Shown here one piece after another: positions 1 to 3,506 of a DNA stretch of 6,171 nucleotides (positions are counted from its first letter, which is position 1; every line of letters begins with the position of its first letter). Made by a program: the position numbers and the translations under genes. The stretch is taken from the NCBI GenBank assembly GCA_030589225.1, contig JAUUWD010000105.1, positions 1 through 6,171 on the forward strand. Direction: 5' to 3'. The notes under the pieces are model-generated. The model was not told where the DNA came from and did no database searches. It saw only the letters and a program-made list of their open reading frames with translations. The DNA comes from Desulfobacteraceae bacterium. Lineage in GTDB: Bacteria > Desulfobacterota > DSM-4660 > Desulfatiglandales > Desulfatiglandaceae.

Positions 1-22
1 AGCAATATGAAAAATGCGACCC

Positions 23-129
23 CGCCGCAGGCGAAATCCCGCTTTCAGCGGGAAACCCTCGTATGTGACTCCGCAACGCTGGAGTCTCTTTTTCGATCAA
101 ACTGACCGCTTCGGCGGTCAGAGGCGGCG
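23..129. other. Cluster of hairpins, possible structured RNA or repeat element
   Basis: Three perfect stem-loops occur in a row. TCCCGC/GCGGGA pairs 37-42 with 48-53 around a 5-nt loop. GACTCC/GGAGTC pairs 67-72 with 81-86 around 8 nt. CTGACCGC/GCGGTCAG pairs 102-109 with 114-121 around a TTCG tetraloop closed by C-G, an exceptionally stable arrangement in RNA. In addition CGCCGC (23-28) is complementary to GCGGCG (124-129), so the whole block can close into a four-way, cloverleaf-like fold. CGCC (23-26) could instead pair locally with GGCG (30-33). The segment is not a tRNA: it has no acceptor stem, T-loop or anticodon arm of the right geometry. It may be a dispersed palindromic element, a tail of structured transcript, or stacked terminators; its identity is unknown. 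Confidence 0.5.
67..93 (+). terminator. Putative intrinsic terminator
   Basis: A perfect 6-bp stem (67-72 with 81-86, loop of 8 nt, possibly a seventh G-U pair inside) is followed at once by TCTTTTT (87-93). This is the form of a rho-independent terminator reading rightward. It would end a transcript entering from off the left edge. It also lies within the larger hairpin cluster, so it might instead be one arm of that structure. Confidence 0.45.
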
Positions 130-252
130 CTGAACTGTGAATCTGACAACCTGCGTAGTTACGATGTTTTAAGTGACACTTTCTAATTTGTTGCAAGTCT
201 TGTCAAGTTGATTTTCCCAACATCCCATTCCCTCAATTTATCAGAACCCAGT

Positions 253-276
253 ATTCCAACATTCCAGCATTCCAGC
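253..276. repeat. Three-copy tandem octamer
   Basis: ATTCCAAC (253-260), ATTCCAGC (261-268) and ATTCCAGC (269-276) lie head to tail; copy 1 differs from the others by one base. The array is short and intergenic, with no coding frame across it. No function can be read from it; replication slippage or a remnant of a longer intergenic array is the simplest explanation. Confidence 0.65.
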
Positions 277-329
277 ACTACATCCTTCTCCCTGGCTCTT
301 TAGCGCTGCTACAGGACCCACAATTTTGA

Positions 330-359
330 TTGACAAGACAGGTCATTTTAGATTATTAA
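330..359 (+). promoter_or_regulatory. Putative sigma-70 promoter for the rhodanese gene
   Basis: A consensus -35 hexamer TTGACA (330-335) is followed after 18 bp by TATTAA (354-359), a 4-of-6 match to the -10 consensus, in an AT-rich stretch. Transcription would start near 366 and leave a leader of roughly 80 nt before the gene at 449. The -35 falls within one arm of a 10-bp inverted repeat (197-206/330-339). The call rests on sequence match alone. Confidence 0.45.
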
Positions 360-448
360 TTTATACCAGAATTCAAGGCAGTTGCAAATATTAGCTAAGA
401 AATCTTGATAATAAAAGAGCACAAGGGCTCAAATTTTGAAGACCCGCT

Positions 449-1090
449 ATGGATATAAATAACACCATGAACAGAAAAACCTTGTTCTTAGGTTTTGGCG
501 CTATTGTTGTCGGGCTCCTTTTAGTAACATGGGGAAATTGTCTAGCCCAGGAGCCAAAAAAAATCCTGAGCATTGAAGCATATGATATGCTCAACACTGT
601 ACCAGACACTTACCTCATTGATGTGAGAACAAGGGCTGAATACCAATTTGTGGGCCATCCTATCAGTGCATACCTGTTTCCTTACGTTTTCATGACCCAA
701 GAGTTTGGTAAAAAGGATGAGCAGTACGGATATCGATTCAATGTGAAAAACAAAGACTTTATTTCAGAGATAAGCAAAATCTTTAAGAAGACTGATAATC
801 TGCTGATCATCTGCCGTGACGGCACGCGAAGCGCTGCCGCTGCCAAGGATCTTCTGGAAGCCGGCTTTAGAAACACAGTACATGTGGAAGATGGTTTTGA
901 AGGATCGAAATTCCCTCGCTTCAAAGACAGCAATAAGCACAAATTTTATCGGCAGCTTGCAAAAAGGAATAGGATTTACGGCTTTAACCACAGACGGCAC
1001 TATGGTTGGCAGTGGTGGGGGCTGCCCTGGACCTACAAGATTGACCCAAAATATATTTATCCCCCGGACCTGAAGTTGTCCAAGCAATAG
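449..1090 (+). CDS. Exported single-domain rhodanese-like sulfurtransferase
   Basis: This 213-residue protein has a signal peptide followed by one rhodanese domain. Residues 7-30 give a short basic start (MNRK), a hydrophobic core and a likely signal peptidase I site near CLA|QE (31-35). There is no proper lipobox, so a soluble periplasmic protein is predicted. The domain runs from about 40 to 155: LIDVRTRAEY (56-65), VGHP (68-71), and the active-site loop CRDGTRS (122-128) with the persulfide-forming Cys122. The catalytic loop looks intact, so sulfur transfer or sulfane-sulfur handling is plausible; the substrate is unknown. After the domain, residues 160-213 form a basic and aromatic tail with GWQWWGLPWTY (186-196). 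A similar GLPWTY-type ending occurs, to my knowledge, in a group of periplasmic rhodaneses. ATG 449 has only a weak GAAG upstream; ATG 467 (Met7) is an alternative start that leaves the signal peptide intact. The gene has its own promoter-like and terminator-like signals, so it is probably monocistronic. Confidence 0.88.
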   Translation: MDINNTMNRKTLFLGFGAIVVGLLLVTWGNCLAQEPKKILSIEAYDMLNTVPDTYLIDVRTRAEYQFVGHPISAYLFPYVFMTQEFGKKDEQYGYRFNVKNKDFISEISKIFKKTDNLLIICRDGTRSAAAAKDLLEAGFRNTVHVEDGFEGSKFPRFKDSNKHKFYRQLAKRNRIYGFNHRRHYGWQWWGLPWTYKIDPKYIYPPDLKLSKQ

Positions 1091-1110
1091 ATGGCTTGGA
1101 GTCGGCGCCT

Positions 1111-1136
1111 GTGAGGTTGATCCAACTTCATTTTTC
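1111..1136 (+). terminator. Intrinsic terminator after the rhodanese gene
   Basis: TGAGGTTG (1112-1119) pairs with CAACTTCA (1123-1130) through 8 bp, one of them G-U, around a 3-nt loop; G1111-T1131 can add a wobble pair. The run TTTTTC (1131-1136) follows directly. The stem is only moderately GC-rich, but its placement 20 bp after the rhodanese stop and before the trxA promoter region fits a transcript end. Confidence 0.6.
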
Positions 1137-1251
1137 TTGCCTCAATAACGTTCTTACAAATTGACCTTCCATACACCCAAAATAAACGTATAGGAAAATC
1201 CTCAACATACAAGATGTAAAAACCAGGATCGCTGTCTCATTGCTCTTCCTG

Positions 1252-1280
1252 TTGACAAAGTGACCTGGCGGTATTAGGTT
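1252..1280 (+). promoter_or_regulatory. Putative promoter for trxA
   Basis: A consensus TTGACA (1252-1257) lies 57 bp upstream of the trxA start. With a 17-bp spacer the -10 would be TAGGTT (1275-1280), which keeps only the first two and last positions of TATAAT. TATTAG (1272-1277) matches better but leaves a 14-bp spacer. The poor -10 suggests either activator dependence or that the true promoter is elsewhere in 1137-1300. Confidence 0.35.
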
Positions 1281-1301
1281 TACAAGAAATTATTTAGCGG
1301 A

Positions 1302-1307
1302 AAGGAG
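1302..1307 (+). promoter_or_regulatory. Strong ribosome binding site of trxA
   Basis: AAGGAG, 7 nt before ATG 1315, is close to the ideal Shine-Dalgarno sequence and spacing. It fixes the trxA start. It is by far the best such site in the window, in contrast to trxB and bamD, where none is obvious, so trxA should be the most strongly translated gene here. Confidence 0.85.
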
Positions 1308-1314
1308 ATTTAGG

Positions 1315-1638
1315 ATGTCTGATGTATTGCAGGTGACGGATGATACCTTTGAAGAAGAAATCATAAAATCCGATATCCCGGCCATGGTTGATTTTTGGGC
1401 GGAATGGTGCGGGCCATGCAAAATGGTATCGCCCGTGGTGGAGGAATTAGCAAAAGAATATGAAGGCAAGATAAAAATTGCAAGCATGGATGTGGACGGG
1501 AATCGTCAAACTCCAGGGAAATTCGGGATCAGGAACATCCCGACACTCATCCTCTTCAAAGGAGGAGAAGTAACTCAGACGATCGTTGGTGCCCATCCCA
1601 AGAGTCACCTTGATGAAGAACTGAAAAAACTTCTCTAA
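1315..1638 (+). CDS. trxA: Thioredoxin
   Basis: This 107-residue cytoplasmic thioredoxin has the normal family length. It reduces protein disulfides and donates electrons to reductases such as ribonucleotide reductase and methionine sulfoxide reductase (family knowledge). The redox motif WCGPC has Cys32 and Cys35. The buried acid Asp26 lies in VDFWAEW, and the cis-proline Pro76 in NIPT, matching E. coli Trx register exactly. FKGGE (81-85) and the late glycine in VGAH (91-94) are also typical. One departure is Ser57 (IASMDVD), where E. coli Trx has Lys57, the partner of Asp26. The start is fixed by AAGGAG at 1302-1307. trxB follows after 82 bp that contain a terminator-like hairpin, so the two genes are probably joined only by partial read-through. 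Confidence 0.97.
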   Translation: MSDVLQVTDDTFEEEIIKSDIPAMVDFWAEWCGPCKMVSPVVEELAKEYEGKIKIASMDVDGNRQTPGKFGIRNIPTLILFKGGEVTQTIVGAHPKSHLDEELKKLL

Positions 1639-1678
1639 GAGTGCTTGATACCTTAAACCATTTTTTCAGTGTGCACCC

Positions 1679-1715
1679 GGGCCCTGCCATAAGGGAAAAG
1701 GTGGGGCTCTTTTTC
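1679..1715 (+). terminator. Terminator or attenuator between trxA and trxB
   Basis: GGGCCCTGCC (1679-1688) pairs with GGTGGGGCTC (1700-1709) along all ten positions, three of them G-U, around an 11-nt loop. TTTTTC (1710-1715) follows. This is a convincing rho-independent terminator 40 bp after the trxA stop. Only 5 bp separate it from the first possible trxB start (1721). Its 3' arm contains the only purine-rich, Shine-Dalgarno-like tract (GGTGGGG) upstream of trxB, so folding could limit both transcription and translation of trxB. Regulation is inferred; the hairpin itself is seen directly. Confidence 0.72.
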
Positions 1716-1720
1716 TATTA

Positions 1721-2650
1721 ATGCAGAGTGTTAATATGGAAGATCTGATTATAATAGGAGCAGGGCCTGCCGGGCTAACCGCAGGTCTTTATGCTGCAAG
1801 GGCACGCCTTAAAACCCTCATGCTGGAGAAACTTTCTCCAGGGGGACAAGTCCTGATGACCGATTGGGTGGAAAATTACCCAGGCTTTCCGGATGGAATC
1901 TCAGGGTTTGATCTCATCGACAAAATGAGGCGCCAGGCCGAAAAGTTCGACCTGGTGATCGAGAGTCAAGAGGTTTCCCGGCTTGAACTCTCCCCGGAAA
2001 AAAAGGTTGTGGTGACCGATAAGGGGAACCTGGAGACCAGGGCATTAATCCTGACAAGCGGTGCGACCCCCCGGAAATTGGGGATTGAAGGTGAAGAACT
2101 TTTGATAGGCAAAGGTGTTTCCTACTGTGCCACCTGTGACGGTCCCTTTTACAGGGATCAAGAAGTGGCGCTTATTGGAGGCGGAGACACGGCCGTAGAG
2201 GAAGCGATCTTTTTGACACGTTTTGCGGCAAAGGTTCATCTGATACACCGCAGAGATGAGCTGAGGGCCACCAAGTTGCTTCGAGAACGGGTTATGGCGC
2301 TGGATCAAGTAAACATTGTGTGGGATACTGTACCAACGCGTATTGTGGGTGATACCGAGGTGCAAGGGGTGGATCTAAAAAACGTCAAAACCGGAAAAAC
2401 ATCCCACCTGCCTGTCCAGGGCGTGTTTGTCTTTGTCGGCTACATCCCTAACACCGAACTGGTGAAAGGCCAATTGGAGCTGGATAAGTTGGGCTTCGTG
2501 GTGACCAACAACGATATGCAAACCTCTGTACCCGGCGTTTTTGCCGCAGGGGATATCCGATCCAAGATACTGCGACAGATAGCTACGGCCGTAGGTGAAG
2601 GGGCTACAGCCGTTTTTGCCGTTGAAAGATACCTTGAGAGCCTTAAGTAG
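1721..2650 (+). CDS. trxB: Thioredoxin reductase (NADPH, FAD)
   Basis: This 309-residue low-molecular-weight thioredoxin reductase passes electrons from NADPH through FAD to an active disulfide and on to thioredoxin. Residues 8-18 (DLIIIGAGPAG) form the FAD Rossmann motif. CATC (136-139) is the redox-active pair, followed by Asp140. GGGDTAVEEA (153-162) is the NADPH Rossmann motif. HRRDELRA (176-183) carries the arginines that grip the 2'-phosphate, so NADPH rather than a ferredoxin- or F420-type donor is predicted. FAAGDIR (274-280) is the second FAD motif, and RQIATAVGEG (285-294) follows as usual. Length and order are standard, with no break. The start is uncertain: ATG 1721 gives an N-terminus like that of B. 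subtilis TrxB but no good ribosome site, while ATG 1736 (Met6) has a weak AGAGTG. The gene sits just after trxA behind the terminator-like hairpin. Confidence 0.97.
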   Translation: MQSVNMEDLIIIGAGPAGLTAGLYAARARLKTLMLEKLSPGGQVLMTDWVENYPGFPDGISGFDLIDKMRRQAEKFDLVIESQEVSRLELSPEKKVVVTDKGNLETRALILTSGATPRKLGIEGEELLIGKGVSYCATCDGPFYRDQEVALIGGGDTAVEEAIFLTRFAAKVHLIHRRDELRATKLLRERVMALDQVNIVWDTVPTRIVGDTEVQGVDLKNVKTGKTSHLPVQGVFVFVGYIPNTELVKGQLELDKLGFVVTNNDMQTSVPGVFAAGDIRSKILRQIATAVGEGATAVFAVERYLESLK

Positions 2651-2807
2651 TGTCTGAACGAAAACTTTACAACCATATGGAACTTGATAGACCATATTAA
2701 AGCGTGTGTCTTACCTCGCATATTTATTGTTACAAGTTCCGGGTTTCGAGTTGCAGGTTGGGATGTGTTTCAGCGGGGATGAAAGAAGCCAACTAAATTC
2801 ACTTGAA
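2651..2807. other. trxB-bamD spacer
   Basis: This 157-bp spacer has no convincing promoter. TTGATA (2684-2689) resembles a -35 but no matching -10 follows at 16-18 bp. It contains an imperfect AT-rich inverted repeat: CTTTA 2665-2669 with TAAAG 2698-2702, and ATATGG 2675-2680 with CCATAT 2692-2697, with a 5-nt bulge between the two stems. It also contains the heptamer array listed separately. No T-run follows the inverted repeat, so it is not a clear terminator. bamD may therefore be read from upstream. Confidence 0.5.
2736..2763. repeat. Four degenerate tandem heptamers
   Basis: GTTCCGG, GTTTCGA, GTTGCAG and GTTGGGA follow one another without gaps (2736-2742, 2743-2749, 2750-2756, 2757-2763). 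All begin with GTT and end in purines. The array sits in the spacer before bamD. A 7-bp period in non-coding DNA suggests an intergenic low-complexity repeat that has drifted; no function is evident. Confidence 0.55.
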
Positions 2808-3497
2808 ATGAATAAATCTCATGTTATAGCAGGGTGGCTCTTTGCCGGGATTTTCCTGGTTTTTTCTCTTGGCGGTTGTGCCTGGTTCGACCGGTTTTTT
2901 GGGGAAGACGTAGAGAAATCCCCGGCAGAACTCATGAACGATGGCATGGAAAACATTGAACGGGGGCGCTATTCGGCAGCAACCGTGGCCTTTCAGAATT
3001 TAAAGGACAGGTATCCTTACAGCAAGTTCGCAATCACGGCTGAGCTCAAGCTGGCCGATACCCTTTACAAAAGGGAGCTTTATGATGAGGCCTTTGACGC
3101 TTATGATGAATTTGAAAGACTACACCCAAAAAATTCAAATATTCCTTATGTGATCTACCAGAAGGGAATGTGCCACTTTTCACAGGTGAGCACCATTGAT
3201 AGAGACCAATCCAACACGAACGCGGCCAAAGGGCAGTTCGAGCGCCTTGTCAGGAAATTTCCCACAACTGAGTACGCCAACAGGGCGCGCAGGAAAATAC
3301 GGCAATGTTATATTAGCCTTGCTAACTATGAATTATATGTCGGCCATTACTATTACAAAATGAAAAAATATCGGGCCGCCATGGGTAGGTATCGCTACCT
3401 TCTCGAAAACTATCCGGACTTGGGCCAATATCACGAAGCGCTTGAATATCTAAGCAAATGCAAGGATAAACTGGCAGAGAAACAGGAAAATTCGTGA
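2808..3497 (+). CDS. bamD: Outer membrane assembly lipoprotein BamD (ComL/YfiO family)
   Basis: This 229-residue lipoprotein is close to E. coli BamD (245 aa). BamD is the essential TPR scaffold of the BAM complex, anchored in the inner leaflet of the outer membrane, where it works with BamA to insert beta-barrel proteins (family knowledge). ATG 2808 was chosen because it gives a clean signal peptide (MNKSHVIAGW, then a hydrophobic core) ending in the lipobox LGGC with Cys24 as the lipidated residue; the longer GTG frame from 2706 would add 34 residues with no signal character. TPR-like helix pairs follow: about 39-70 (ending in YP), 76-107 (ending in HP), 112-152 (ending in FP, with the DRDQSNTNAA loop typical of the family), and 174-204 (YELYVGHYYYKMKKYRAA..., ending in YP). 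No good ribosome site is visible. The gene converges with alaS, 9 bp apart. Confidence 0.9.
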   Translation: MNKSHVIAGWLFAGIFLVFSLGGCAWFDRFFGEDVEKSPAELMNDGMENIERGRYSAATVAFQNLKDRYPYSKFAITAELKLADTLYKRELYDEAFDAYDEFERLHPKNSNIPYVIYQKGMCHFSQVSTIDRDQSNTNAAKGQFERLVRKFPTTEYANRARRKIRQCYISLANYELYVGHYYYKMKKYRAAMGRYRYLLENYPDLGQYHEALEYLSKCKDKLAEKQENS

Positions 3498-3506
3498 TAG
3501 TCTAAA

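Larger units (their letters stand above)
1..448. other. Gene-free left flank
   Basis: No reading frame here looks like a real gene. The longest ATG frame near the left edge (7-105, 32 codons) runs straight through two perfect hairpins and has no visible ribosome binding site. From left to right the stretch holds a hairpin cluster (about 23-129), an 11-bp palindrome AAGTGACACTT (171-181), a three-copy octamer repeat (253-276) and a promoter-like pair (330-359). A perfect 10-bp inverted repeat (197-206 GTCTTGTCAA and 330-339 TTGACAAGAC) brackets the octamers. Any gene whose transcript ends at the terminator-like hairpin near 67-93 would lie off the left edge. Confidence 0.7.

Noticed and set aside
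7..105. A 32-codon ATG frame near the left edge
   Set aside because: It crosses two perfect hairpins, has no visible ribosome site in the six bases available, and shows no recognisable protein features; the base pairing explains the sequence better.
23..129. tRNA or tmRNA interpretation of the cloverleaf-like fold
   Set aside because: Arm lengths and loops do not fit, and there is no T-loop GTTCNANNC box and no CCA-proximal 7-bp acceptor stem.
682..1087. Overlapping antisense and alternate-frame open frames in the rhodanese gene
   Set aside because: The rhodanese frame carries a signal peptide and catalytic motif; the others show no domain or start signal.
2665..2702. Terminator after trxB
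   Set aside because: The inverted repeat is AT-rich, interrupted by a 5-nt bulge and not followed by a T-run on the coding strand.
2706..2807. GTG-initiated N-terminal extension of bamD
   Set aside because: It would add 34 residues translated partly from the heptamer repeat and would bury the lipoprotein signal peptide; ATG 2808 gives a normal signal and lipobox.
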